From contig OY101115.1 of NCBI GenBank assembly GCA_956465555.1, positions 3,720,001 through 3,784,000 on the forward strand: a stretch of DNA of 64,000 bases, written 5' to 3'. This stretch comes from Nitzschia sp. pyKryTriq1 (taxonomy: Eukaryota > Bacillariophyta > Bacillariophyceae > Bacillariales > Bacillariaceae). Position numbers and translations under genes: made by a program. A model generated the notes under the pieces. The model ran no database searches, had not been told where the DNA came from, and was given only the letters and a program-made list of their open reading frames with translations. Positions 44,508-54,922 of this stretch are shown piece by piece. Numbering within the stretch: the stretch's first letter is position 1; each line of letters starts with the position of its first letter.

Positions 44508-45293
44508 ATGGGAACCACAGTTAAACGTAGACGGAAATCCGAATGTCCGACTACTACTTCTACTTCTACTAGAGGCCTGGTTGAGGACGACAACGGCAAT
44601 GGCTACGTGCTATGCAAGAAACCAAAGGATGCCAATGACCGTGAGCTCTCCGAGCCCCCCAGCCTCCGCCGTGCAGGATCTTCGACCATTGACTTTATGT
44701 CATCGTTCGGGGATGATGAGAATGATTTGTTCTCCCCGTCCAAGAGTGGTCAGATGGATCGCGGTGGATTGACCGCTCTCGCCACGACGCTTCATCTTTT
44801 GGTGGGAGGCATGACCGCCGATTTTTGCAAGAACGGATTGCCGTGGGAGGGGCAAAAGTGCCGATCCAAAATAGCGGGCCTTTCGGGGATTCTGTATGCA
44901 CTACCAGCCCTCGTCGCCGTGGGTCACCCGTATGACCAGATCATGTGGACGGTGCAAGCCATGCTTTCTATTCTGGCCGACTACTGCTACATTTGTCAAG
45001 ATTCCTTCTGGCATGGCGTTGATCGATACTTTGCCATTTTCAATGCCGTTACGATTGTTTGGCGAGTCTCTGTTGTTCTCAGCTGGCACATTGCTTTCTT
45101 AATGATCATCCCCATGGGCTGTTTCGTAGGTGCCAGTCGGGCCAAGGACCAGAGGGATCTTGACTCTTGGCATGTCTGGCATTGCCTTTGGCATGTATCG
45201 AGTGGACCGTTGGTTGGTGTCGTCGTGTATATGATTCACAACTGTCAAAATACTGCTACGTCTATGGAAGCTGGAATTACAGCAAGCCAGTAA
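44508..45293 (+). CDS. His-rich multi-pass membrane protein of unknown function
   Basis: Single exon, 261 residues from the ATG at 44508. The first about 85 residues are polar with a KRRRK basic patch. The rest has about six short hydrophobic segments. Clustered conserved-looking polar residues sit in them: DSFWHGVDRYF (Ser, His, Asp), then WHIAF, and WHVWHCLWHV near the C-terminus. Such a Ser/His/Asp...His-x3-His layout is reminiscent of the CREST membrane-hydrolase superfamily (alkaline ceramidase, PAQR, Per1-like), but the match is only by pattern. Function open. Confidence 0.7.
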   Translation: MGTTVKRRRKSECPTTTSTSTRGLVEDDNGNGYVLCKKPKDANDRELSEPPSLRRAGSSTIDFMSSFGDDENDLFSPSKSGQMDRGGLTALATTLHLLVGGMTADFCKNGLPWEGQKCRSKIAGLSGILYALPALVAVGHPYDQIMWTVQAMLSILADYCYICQDSFWHGVDRYFAIFNAVTIVWRVSVVLSWHIAFLMIIPMGCFVGASRAKDQRDLDSWHVWHCLWHVSSGPLVGVVVYMIHNCQNTATSMEAGITASQ

Positions 45294-45402
45294 GGGGGGT
45301 TGACCAGAGGAAGAACTATATTGTATAAGTCTTGCTGGACACACCATCTTGAATCTATTCTACGAGTGCCGAGAGAAGCCGTACTTTGCGTTCAGGAAGT
45401 TT
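45294..45402. other. 109-bp convergent spacer
   Basis: Separates the His-rich membrane protein and DUF1772 stop codons; nothing else seen. Confidence 0.5.
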
Positions 45403-45993
45403 TCAAACGTACGAGGCATGCAAGTGGGATTGTTCAACAAGACTGCGGGTGTCTGATCCTTTCTTGTCGGCACCTACCACAGATTCTTCCTGTAGCAAGC
45501 TTGTACACAAGAGGAGCGAACTGACCATGCAGAGAACAGTACGGGCTGTATTCCACTTTCTCCACGGCAACTCAAAATAGCCGCGCTCGAATGCGAGGCT
45601 GTCGTCATCTAATTGGCTAATGTTCAAGGTTTTTACCCGATTGTTCCTGGGTATGTTTGCCGAAACCGTAATAATTTGTCCCAAGACATAGAGCATGGCC
45701 GCCACGAAGATGCGAGCCTTGGAGGCTTTGGCGGCTGAAGCCTGAATGGCAAAGGCCAATCCGGTCGTCAGCAACAACACCAGTACTGAACCTATCCATG
45801 TCAAAACAAAGATGGGCTGGTTCTCTTGGATGACACCATCAATGACTTGAAAGGCTCGCAGAAAATTTGCATCAGAGAGTTGGCTGATACCCGGCATGAT
45901 AACAATAGAAAAGATTAAAAGAAATCCGAAGACAGTTGTACACAAGAACGTAGAGAATAGTAGAGAAACTTGATAGGCTGTTTGAAGGCTCAT
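45403..45993 (-). CDS. DUF1772 / anthrone-oxygenase-like membrane protein
   Basis: Single exon, 196 residues from the ATG at 45993. Four hydrophobic segments (LLFSTFLCTTVFGFLLIFSIVI, PIFVLTWIGSVLVLLLTTGLAFAI, IFVAAMLYVLGQIITVSA, and TVLCMVSSLLLCTSLL). The family signature is visible: MPGISQLSDANFLRAFQ after TM1, ANIPRNNRVK after TM3, and WRKWNTARTV before TM4. DUF1772 members include anthrone oxygenases of polyketide pathways, but most are uncharacterised; no polyketide genes lie nearby. Confidence 0.8.
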   Translation of the reverse strand: MSLQTAYQVSLLFSTFLCTTVFGFLLIFSIVIMPGISQLSDANFLRAFQVIDGVIQENQPIFVLTWIGSVLVLLLTTGLAFAIQASAAKASKARIFVAAMLYVLGQIITVSANIPRNNRVKTLNISQLDDDSLAFERGYFELPWRKWNTARTVLCMVSSLLLCTSLLQEESVVGADKKGSDTRSLVEQSHLHASYV

Positions 45994-46760
45994 GGTGATG
46001 TCTTTTTCGGAATTTATGAGTAGTAGACGGATTGAGAATGAAAATCTTTGAGGAGCCAAGTAGGGAATATACAAAAGTCTTACTCCCACGTTCTTGGTAG
46101 TTCGGTGGGGGTGTTCTTGATGATTCATTCTTCTTGATGATTGATTCCTTCTTCGCACATTCCTTTTTATTCTTCATTCACACAGCTCTCTTTTGAGCGA
46201 TCGTGCGCGATTAGACTTTCACCTTTTTGCATACTGTACAGTACCAGGTACCAGGTGTACGTACAGACAGTGAAAGCGCACAACATGAGAGCGCAGTCTG
46301 TCGTCCGTTCGCCAGCCGAAAGCCGGTTTGAATGAAGCCGAGCCATTCGACTCCTTCGACTATGAGTGAGTGATGATTCGATGATTCTTCTTCTTCGCGA
46401 TGATGATGATGCCATCGATCTCAAATAATCTCAACACTCAACAACAACAAAAAACAAAAAGTTCGACGTCTTCCAATTCAGAAACACCCTGTGAAAAGAT
46501 GATTGATGATTCGAAGTCTTCTCTCGGATTACGATGATAAGAATGTCGCTTACTGTACTGGTACCAGGTACAGTACGAGTACACGTACACGTACACGTAC
46601 CGTCAGTGACGAGAAGTGAGCGAGAGGCAAGAAAGTAGCTTGCTTCTTCTTCTCGTGATTCGACGTCCGATCGTCATCTCTTCCGCCGTCCTTCACCCTT
46701 CACATCACAATTCAATAACAACATAACGAAGCCGCACTACACCACAAAATCAAAATTAAA
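45994..46760. other. divergent promoter, contains duplicated non-coding block A
   Basis: Block A (46001-46352) shares three ordered segments with 49334-49600. GTAC words at 46230-46265 and 46555-46602, including an (ACGTAC)n-like run. No gene supported. Confidence 0.6.
46001..46352 (+). repeat. dispersed non-coding duplicate, copy A
   Basis: Three collinear matches to copy B: TCTTTTTCGGAATTTATGAG plus a following TAGACG-ATTGAGAATG (46001-46040), ATCGTGCGCGATTAG (about 46200-46214), and GTCGTCCGTTCGCC with downstream CGGTTTG...GCCGA..CATTCGACT (about 46300-46352). It has no coding potential. It may be a decayed small element or a duplicated promoter. Confidence 0.75.
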
Positions 46761-49257
46761 ATGATAGTGCAGCGAGTCAGTACTAGTGCTGCCGTTGCCT
46801 TTTGTCGCCCATCGACTTTGCTCCGACAAGCAGCACATAAGCATCAGCATCTTGCCCGAAGAAGCAGAAGCAATCTCGCGACATCCACATTGCTACCATC
46901 ACTACTGAGACCATCTTCTTCCACGACGGCTCATTATTTGATGCGACCAGGAGATTATTCGGTGACAACAACTCGAGTTGTATCCTCTTCTACTGCTACA
47001 CATACCGCTACTGCTCTGGCGTCGTCTTCGCCCTGGACGACGATGACATCTATGTCTAGTATCATTACCAGTCCTGGTGGTATTTTCACTTCGGTACTCG
47101 GAATTATCTCTTTGGTTGTCTACTTCAAGTACAAGGGAGCGATTCAACGACGTCTCAAACAAGTCAAGGAAGAATCGTGGTTGTTTGGTGCCGGTGTTAC
47201 CATGACGAGAGAAGAAATATCATCTTCTACTTCTAATGATTCACCCGCAGCGCTCTTTTCGCATCTCGAGTTGCTACAAATCAATCCTACGTTTCAAAAA
47301 CAATATGAAGCAGAAGACTGGAAATTGATTAGTTTGGGAGACTATTTGGCAACCTTGCGTCCCAAGCAATTGCCCAAGAGATTCTCGACGCAGGATTTGC
47401 CCAAATTGGTGCAGCAAGAATTGGAAGCGGGCTTGACGGCTGGACTATTGAAAGCATTGGGACCTCATTTGGGACGAGCCCTTCTTCCTGCCGTCGGAAC
47501 GGGATTCATTCAAGGACAGGCCTCTAGCCTCGCATCCAAACTGGCGACGCGATGGATGATGAAGAAGCCGTCGCAGGATGAATCATCCACTACGACGATG
47601 GGACTCTCTTCCAACCAAGATCGAGCCGGACTGCCAATTTCTATTATGAGTGTCTTGGCATTGTCCGAAACGAATGCAAAACTCACTAGTGGAAACGGTA
47701 ATGACTGTGATAATGAGAAGGATGGCAGCAGCAGCAGAAAGAATGATTCGGCAGGAGCTTCGGATGACGAATTGCTTCCGGGTGCCAACTTATCGGCCAT
47801 GGACAAAATGAAGCAAGGCGAAAATGTCAACGGGCCCTCGTTTGCGGATACGGACATGGTTCCAAACAAGGGATTCGTACTTGACGCGGACTTTCACAAG
47901 ACGGTTCGAAAAATGGAAACGAAAATGAAAGAAGAAGGACATTGTGCTGATCACCAGTCTACCGAACTGCAAACTGCTCAAGCTCAAGTGCGGGAACAAG
48001 AAGAAGGAGGAGATGACCAAGCAAGGAAGTTCGACGATGATGACTCGTGCGCGGCTACTAATGCCGTTAAATACGATCCCAATGATCGCAAGATGGGAGA
48101 GCCAGTACCCATCAATCCAAGGCTCTTTCCGGATCTACATTTGGGATATGGCGATGCGATTTCGTCCCATACCAAACGTCAAGTCTTGCAAATGCGCCTC
48201 CTCGCCGTATTGTTGAACCGTTTGGGAGCTAACTATCATCGATTGGCGCATCCGACTGTCGGTGATCCCTTGTTCACTATGAAGTTGACCAAGGACGGTC
48301 CCACTATCACGAAACCAACAGAACTCGTTCAAGGATTGATCGACATGGGACATCAGATCAAGGTCGTTCCAACATCTCGAATGACCTCTTTCGGACTAGG
48401 AATGTGTGTCAAAGAATCAGATGGATCGTGGTCCAATATTCCACTCGCCGTCTTTTTAGAGAGTGGATACGAAGACATGGATGGCAATATGGCTCCCGTC
48501 ATGATGCCTCACAGTGGTGTGCGATTCATTTTGGAAAAGGGACCCCTTGTAGACCATGATGGAGAAGAATACGACGACCATGATCCCTCGAAATGTACAA
48601 ACCCATTGATCATACAACATTTCATTGGAATCGAAGGTAGGACAATCTGAACAACGGCAACGGATGTATGTCACAATCAATCATCGACAGTTCTATTTAC
48701 TAACAATATATTTTCATCCAACAACGACAGGTTTCTGCGGATGGAAGTCGGATCAAAATCCGGAAGTTCCGTTCAATGAAAATGTGGAATCGGGAAAGGC
48801 ATTGACTGATGCCAAGGATTTAGTACGAGCCGTGCGATTGGCAGGGTTGTATGGTACACTTTTGAATGGATTGGCGACCGATCTTGAATTGCCCTTTGGA
48901 GGTTATGGGGTTACAGCCGTCTGCAATGATTCGGCCGCCATCATCCAGCAGTGCATGTACGGGGAATCCTACATCTTTCCGTTGACATCAATAGGACGGT
49001 ACCTACAGCGAACTGTTCGGTACGGTCATTCAACGGCTGAACGACTGCAAACTATGCCCAACACGGTCGACGAAGTGAACGACTTGCGAGCTCTGGTCCA
49101 AGCCATGAAGGATCTGCCTTCGGATATAAATGCGACTCCCGGCAATGCTAGTAACGCGGCTCGTCGACTGCTGTCTACGATGCAGCCGAAACGTCCATTG
49201 AAACTCATGGATGATTCGAAACGAATAATGGAAAGCATCATGCAGGAAACGCAGTAG
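46761..49257 (+). CDS. large protein of unknown function, probably mitochondrial membrane-anchored
   Basis: Exons 46761-48636 and 48731-49257, intron of 94 bp (phase 1, rejoining G-FCGWKSDQ), 800 residues. The N-terminal about 100 residues are rich in Arg, Ser, Thr and Ala with almost no acidic residues, a mitochondrial-type presequence. One hydrophobic segment (GGIFTSVLGIISLVVYF, about 105-122) follows. A region with GLLKALGPHLGRALLPAVGTGF precedes a long acidic, disordered linker (about 300-440). A conserved-looking globular part begins at PINPRLFPDLHLGYGDA and ends in exon 2 with LPFGGYGVTAVCNDSAAI and YLQRTVRYG. No family recognised. Confidence 0.8.
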
Positions 49258-49764
49258 AAACAACTACCATTGAATAGTGGTGTACAACTTCTAGAACAAT
49301 TAAGTTTGAGTAGGGAGAATGCCTCTTGGCTTGTCTTTTTCGGAATTTATGAGATGATGAATAGACGAATTGAGAATGGAAAGCTTCGGACAGATCTTCC
49401 TATTTCACAGCTATCGAATATCGTGCGCGATTAGCGAATACCTACATATTTCTTTGATGATGATGATGATGATGATGATGATTCTTCAATCTCAAATATA
49501 CCTATGATAGCTGAAAACGCGCATCGCGAGCGAATAGTTGGTCGTCCGTTCGCCGACCGAATCCTCGCTGCACCGTCGGTTTGGAGCCGAATCATTCGAC
49601 TGAATTCCCCTGAAAAACACGGCAAAGAATTGGAATGCTGTAAATACGATAGAGTAGAAAACCTTCTTTCGTTGTTGATCCTGCTACTGTAAAGTATTTT
49701 CATCATGCTGCCTTGTTGTGCATGGGAATGAGAAGCACTAAAGAGTTTCACCATCGCAGCAATC
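49258..49764. other. intergenic region, contains duplicated non-coding block B
   Basis: Copy B of the dispersed block (49334-49600) and a (GAT)9 microsatellite at 49456-49482, about 280 bp before the helicase start. Confidence 0.55.
49334..49600 (+). repeat. dispersed non-coding duplicate, copy B
   Basis: Shares ordered segments with 46001-46352 in the same orientation; see copy A. Shorter than A because the GTAC-rich part of A has no counterpart here, which suggests that the GTAC words were gained or lost independently. Confidence 0.75.
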
Positions 49765-52700
49765 ATGTCATCCTCGACCCAAAAGAGGACGGTAGTCAAA
49801 AGGAAAGGTGGAAGTAATGCGTGTAGTGGCAACGGTAGCAATGCTGTGATCCAAACGTCCAACGGCGAACGAAAGTTCATTGGAGGCGCCGCCATGGCTC
49901 GACTTGCCGCTCGGAAACGACCAACGGCAACACGAATCGTTCGTCCCGATGAGAAGCAGAGGATCGATCAACCGGTTCCTATGAGTCTTAATCCTTTCGA
50001 ACGATTTTATGCGGGACTTTTGCGCTCCCATGCTGCAGACTTTGTGTCTCCCGACCAGGCGACGACGTGGCGGTCAATTTGTCAAAGGTTACGATTGCCG
50101 GTCCCCGAAGGACCCCTTCCCGCTGTCTACCCCGACGGAAGACAGCATTTTGCTTATCGAGCCGCCTTGGTCATGGAAGAATCCCGGTATGCCGTCGCTG
50201 AGGGTCTTTCCAAGTTGGAAAAACGATACAGACACGCCAGCAAGCAAAATCCAAAACATTCACGTCAACACCAACACCAACACCACCATCGTCACTCGTC
50301 TTCCGATGGATTTCTAGTCAGGTTGGTCAGTCTGGAGCAACGTGACAAGTCTGGACATACCATTTTGTCGTTTTGTCAGGAGAAACCTTTTACTCCGGAT
50401 CAGATGGATTCGCTGCGGACGGGAACGGTGTTTGCGTGCAATCTTCTAGCTGCTGCTGCTGGGACGAGCCCGTCCGTGTCCACTTCTGTTCTGGGCAGCA
50501 TCCTCCCTTCGTCGAGAGATGAAATTATTGAGCAAAGGAAATTTGCTCTCATGATCTTCGTCAATAGTCCAATACAACCTGCCAAACCTTCCTCGGTGGA
50601 GTGGGAATTGACACCCCTCACAAATCTAGTCACGCAACAACGCATGTTCGAGGCATGTTCATCCACTTCGATGGTCAAAATTCCGTTTCTGCACCCACTG
50701 TTGGGATCCAAAGCGTCGACCCACACCCGTTTTAGTGAAGACGATGATGGAAAGACTGTTTCTGAGATTCGGAAACGGAAAGAAACCCCTGACGAAGAAA
50801 ATGTCGATCCGTTGGTTCCGCTCGAAGTCGTTCGAGAAGTCTTTTCTATTCCTGGACTGAATGCAACACAAGAAAAAGCAGCCACTTCCTTTTTGCACTC
50901 CGAAGCCAATACGATAAGCCTAGTTCAGGGTCCACCGGGTACGGGGAAGACTACGTTGTTGGTATCAGTCATTTGTCGATATGTCATGGAATCAATTCAT
51001 CGCGGGATTTCCAGGTCCCTCGTGGTCTGTGCACCGACCAACAAGGCTGTATCAGTGCTTTGCCAGCGATTTGTCGAAACCATTCGGAATGATCACAATG
51101 ATCTTCCGTGCAATGTTGTGTTGATTGGCGACGAGGACAAGTTACTCAATGATGGCAGCAATAGTGGTCAGGAACACAGACATCGACATTCTTCTTCTAC
51201 AAAAAATAACGAAACAGCCACCCCGTTGAGGTCCATGTTTTTATACACGTGGACACAAACTGTCCTGGATGATTATGGGCGGATTCGACGTTATCTGACT
51301 ACCAATCAAAGTCCCAACCATCGAAATGGAGCAGAATGGGCTTTTCGCCTGGCACGACAAGTGGAAGGACGGTTGGAACGGAGTCTGTCCCTTTCCAAAT
51401 CTATGTTGGATCAGATGAAGGAGCTCACCAGCTATCTAGAAGAGGACTTATTGTCGGTGGGGAGTGGCTCGGTAAACACCTCCAAGGCCACTGCCATTGC
51501 TACGGTGCAAGCAATCATGCAAGCTATCAGCGAGTGGAAAAATGACAGTATCTGGCAACAGCTCCTGGGTTCTGCGCACCTTATATTCTGCACGCTGGCG
51601 AGTTCCGGTGCTGTTATTCTCAAAAAGTCTATTGTTGAAATCAATGATCTGATTGTGGACGAGGCAGCTGCGGCGACCGAACCCGAAATGTATATTCCCT
51701 TTCAATATCGACCAGAACGGCTTCTAGCGGTGGGTGATCCAAAGCAACTACCCGCCACGGTACTGAGCCGCAAGGCCGAAGATCTTGGTATGAGCCGAAG
51801 TCTGCACGAGCGACTCATGTATGATTGCCAGCACAAACATATCATGTTGGATGTTCAGTACCGAATGCGACCGGCCGTGAGTCAGTTTCCCTCGAGAAGA
51901 TTTTACAACGCGCAACTTACTGATGGACCTAATGTCCTTCGCCGAGACTACTGTGGGGCTGTGCACTTGCTTAATGACCAGCCATATACATATCTGCAGA
52001 CCCTTGGCGATGAACGGCAATCCCACTCGGGTTCGTTTGAAAATCCAGCCGAGGCGGAGACTGTGGTGAACTTGGTGCAACAGCTGCAGCGCCTCTCACG
52101 GCGACTACCCGGCAAATGGCACTCCCCTGACCGTCTTCGCGTTATAACTTTTTACCAGGCGCAAGTCTCGCTCATCAAACGCATGCTACATCAACGCGGA
52201 TGTCAGCATGTGCTTGTGGCTACAGTCGATTCAAGTCAAGGATGCGAAGCAGACATTGTGATTGTGTCCTTCGTTCGCAGTCGTAATAAGTCTCAAAAGG
52301 CGACGGTGGGATTTCTCTCCGATGATCGTCGCTTGAACGTTGCCATTACGCGAGGTAAGGATACAGCTGGACGTTCTTGGTACTTCTACGATTGCTGCAG
52401 CGATAACTGACCGGCGAATGTTCTTTTTTGTGGTTAGCCAAATATCAGTTGATTTGCGTTGGAAATGCGGACCATATGATGAGCATATCCAATCCAAAGG
52501 CAGACACGGTGAAAGATCTGACTCTTGATGCCTTGGGTCGCCGGTGCATCATTCCCCACCCTTCCAACAGCGATCGAATTCTTCGCGAGAATCGTGAGAA
52601 ACGACCAAGAGACGACCCCAATTACATGGTTCCCATGGATCCTAAGAAGCACAGGCCAGAGACTGGCCAAAATCCAATTCCCTTTGTACCAGCTGGAAAT

Positions 52701-53645
52701 TCCGCTCCGTTGGCACAAAACGACAAGATAAACACTCAACCGTACACGAGGGAAGAGCTCATGAATTTTTTGGACTCGGAAGAGGACGACGATAATTCGT
52801 CCAGCGATAGCGAATCATCATCTTCCAGTTCCTCATCGTCGTCGTCATCATCATCATCTAGCTCTTCTTCTTCGGCAAGCAGTACTTCCTCCGGCTCGAA
52901 TGATGCTTCGGGTACGGCTGTTATGCCAATCATTATTGACGGCCCACCTCGTGCAGCACCAGAGAGCAAGCCAATTGCAACAACGAGTGATACGATTCCA
53001 ACTCCACTAAAAGAAGAAGAAATAGATCACACGCCGGTGAAGAAAGAAGAGCCTGTCGTCACACGCATGGAAGTCCAGAATCCTGCTCCAGTAAAGGAAG
53101 ATGAAGCAGTCGCTACAGACACAAATGTTCCCCGTCGACCCAATGAATACTCGACGGATGCTGTAAAGGAGGAGCCTAAGACGATGGTTTTGCTGGCAGA
53201 ACCAGAGACTGCACCGGTACCTGTGGCACGAAACAGCGTACCCGTGAAGCAAGAGCATCCAAAAGAAGAAGCAATTGAGCCATTGTTTCAACGTATTCCA
53301 CAGAACCTTCCTGATGACGAATCTCCACCACAGACCAATATTATGCAAAACGTGAACAAAAGTTTATCCTTGTCTCAAGTTGCAGTCAGCGTTACTGACG
53401 CCACGACATCCGGAAGCCGATCAGATAGTCACGTCGAAATCGACTTGACAATATACGATGGCGATGACGATGTAGTAAAGGAGGAGACTAGCATTCTGCC
53501 AACACTTGGAGCACCTCTTTCTGTGAAAGTCGAGGCGGTAGGGACGATGAACTGCTCAGAAGAAGAAAGAACGGTTGGGATGGATTGCGACAAGGCCGTA
53601 CGTGTCGATGGCGAAGATGACGAGGACCTCGGGATAGAAGTGTAA
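49765..53645 (+). CDS. UPF1-like superfamily 1 helicase with SUMO-motif-rich tail
   Basis: Exons 49765-52354 and 52438-53645, intron of 83 bp placed inside helicase motif VI (VAITR-AKYQL), 1265 residues. All SF1B motifs are present: I GPPGTGKTT (about 392), Ia CAPTNKAVSVL, II VDEAA, III GDPKQLPAT, IV VQYRMRP, V VDSSQGCEADIV, VI LNVAITRAK. The nearest relatives are the IGHMBP2/senataxin/UPF1 group, which act on RNA, DNA or R-loops. An N-terminal His-rich insert and a Ser run (about 985-1010) flank the motor. The C-terminal 250 residues carry many psi-K-x-E sites (LKEE, VKEE twice, VKQE, VKVE) and a SUMO-interacting motif EIDLTIYDGDDD, so SUMO regulation is inferred. Confidence 0.93.
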
Positions 53646-53737
53646 TCTCTCGTACGTTTGGAGATAGATCGAATTCCAGAGTCCCAAAAACCAGAAAAGA
53701 CATGTGTGTTTGCAATAGAATCACTACTTACTACTAC
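53646..53737. other. 92-bp convergent spacer
   Basis: Between the helicase and Tim17/22-like stop codons; overlapping 3' UTRs are likely. Confidence 0.5.
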
Positions 53738-54367
53738 CTAGTCATTAAACTGCCGCATAACGATGTGGACGCAATCCATGAAAATCAACATGGAAGCATA
53801 CGGTAAGGACGGTCGAAGAGCAGGTTGACTCATAACAGCTCCCAAGGAGACTGCCCCAGCAAGTCCAATCTCTACCCATTCACCTGGATCAGCAGCCACT
53901 CGCACTCCGTACCGGAGTACGTGAAAGCCCCCGAAGAATCCACCAAACATAGCAGCTGACCGAGAAGTACCCTGCATCAGGTATCGTCCCTTGGCTACAT
54001 TAGAGGCGTTCTTTAGAACATCTGATTGCTGAGCGGTCCTCATTCCGTCCATGAATCCAAAGACTGACCCTGTGATCGCACCGATGGTTCCACCAAACGC
54101 TGCATGTTTGAACAAGTCCAACCACTTGAACTTGATTGACGAATCGAAAACGCCGAACGAACTATTCTGCTCTTGATTATTATGAAGCGAAGGGATACTG
54201 TCACCTCCTTTGAGCGCCCTGGAAGCTTCTTGCAGCTCTCGTTCTTGTTTGTCAGCTTCCCGTTGCAGTTGCCTTTGGATTCTTTCCTTATCCATCCCTA
54301 AATCTTGCGCATGGCCATATGGGATTTTGGACCACGGAATGAAGCGAGCTCGCTCCCACGATGACAT
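53738..54367 (-). CDS. Tim17/Tim22/Tim23-family-like membrane protein
   Basis: Single exon, 209 residues from the ATG at 54367. The polar, charged N-terminal half (ERIQRQLQREADKQERELQEA) is helical. From residue about 85 there are four short hydrophobic, Gly-rich segments: HAAFGGTIGAITGSVFGFMDG, SAAMFGGFFGGFHVLRYG, VEIGLAGAVSLGAVM and PYASMLIFMDCVHIV. GxxxG spacing and placement fit the Tim17/22/23 (and PRAT/OEP16) superfamily of mitochondrial and plastid inner-membrane proteins. The specific member is uncertain. Confidence 0.75.
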   Translation of the reverse strand: MSSWERARFIPWSKIPYGHAQDLGMDKERIQRQLQREADKQERELQEASRALKGGDSIPSLHNNQEQNSSFGVFDSSIKFKWLDLFKHAAFGGTIGAITGSVFGFMDGMRTAQQSDVLKNASNVAKGRYLMQGTSRSAAMFGGFFGGFHVLRYGVRVAADPGEWVEIGLAGAVSLGAVMSQPALRPSLPYASMLIFMDCVHIVMRQFND

Positions 54368-54922
54368 ATTCAAAGTCTAATAATGAAAAGGCTGGATTGA
54401 GATAGCGGGTAGATGTAGGCAGTAGTTTCAATGTTGACAGCCGGAACAATCTGTGGATGACAGATCGCGTAGAGAAGATGACACCAACAACCAACAATAA
54501 GCTCATGCATGCTCTCGAAAATCATCATGACGGATGACGGCGGTTTCGTGGAAAAACGTACGGTACCATACTTGTACGAGTACAGTAAAACTCCTCATAA
54601 AACGTCGTCGCAGTGAAAATTGTCCGCCCGCCATCCGGCAAGACGTTTAGTCGGCGTAGTCCTCAAGAGTCAAAAAAGCCCAATACTCGTACTGCCGTAC
54701 ATACCGATATTACAGTACAGTATCTCGATCTCGCCACATAGTACATAGGCGCGGGCGGTGGCCAGGCGGAATGGATCTTTCCACTTTCCACTGAAAAAAT
54801 GCGTCTCTCATTTGAATTTCTCATTTCAGCAAGCAGCAAACTCATTATTTGTTCAAGCTACAATAATAATATCTCGCATCCTTACAACGACATCCCACGT
54901 CCCACTTGCCACTACCAGTACT
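54368..54922. other. divergent promoter Tim17-like / MDR
   Basis: GTAC words at 54557-54592 and 54690-54720. The MDR frame extends upstream of 54923 but without an ATG in a plausible context, so this is treated as promoter and 5' UTR. Confidence 0.5.
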
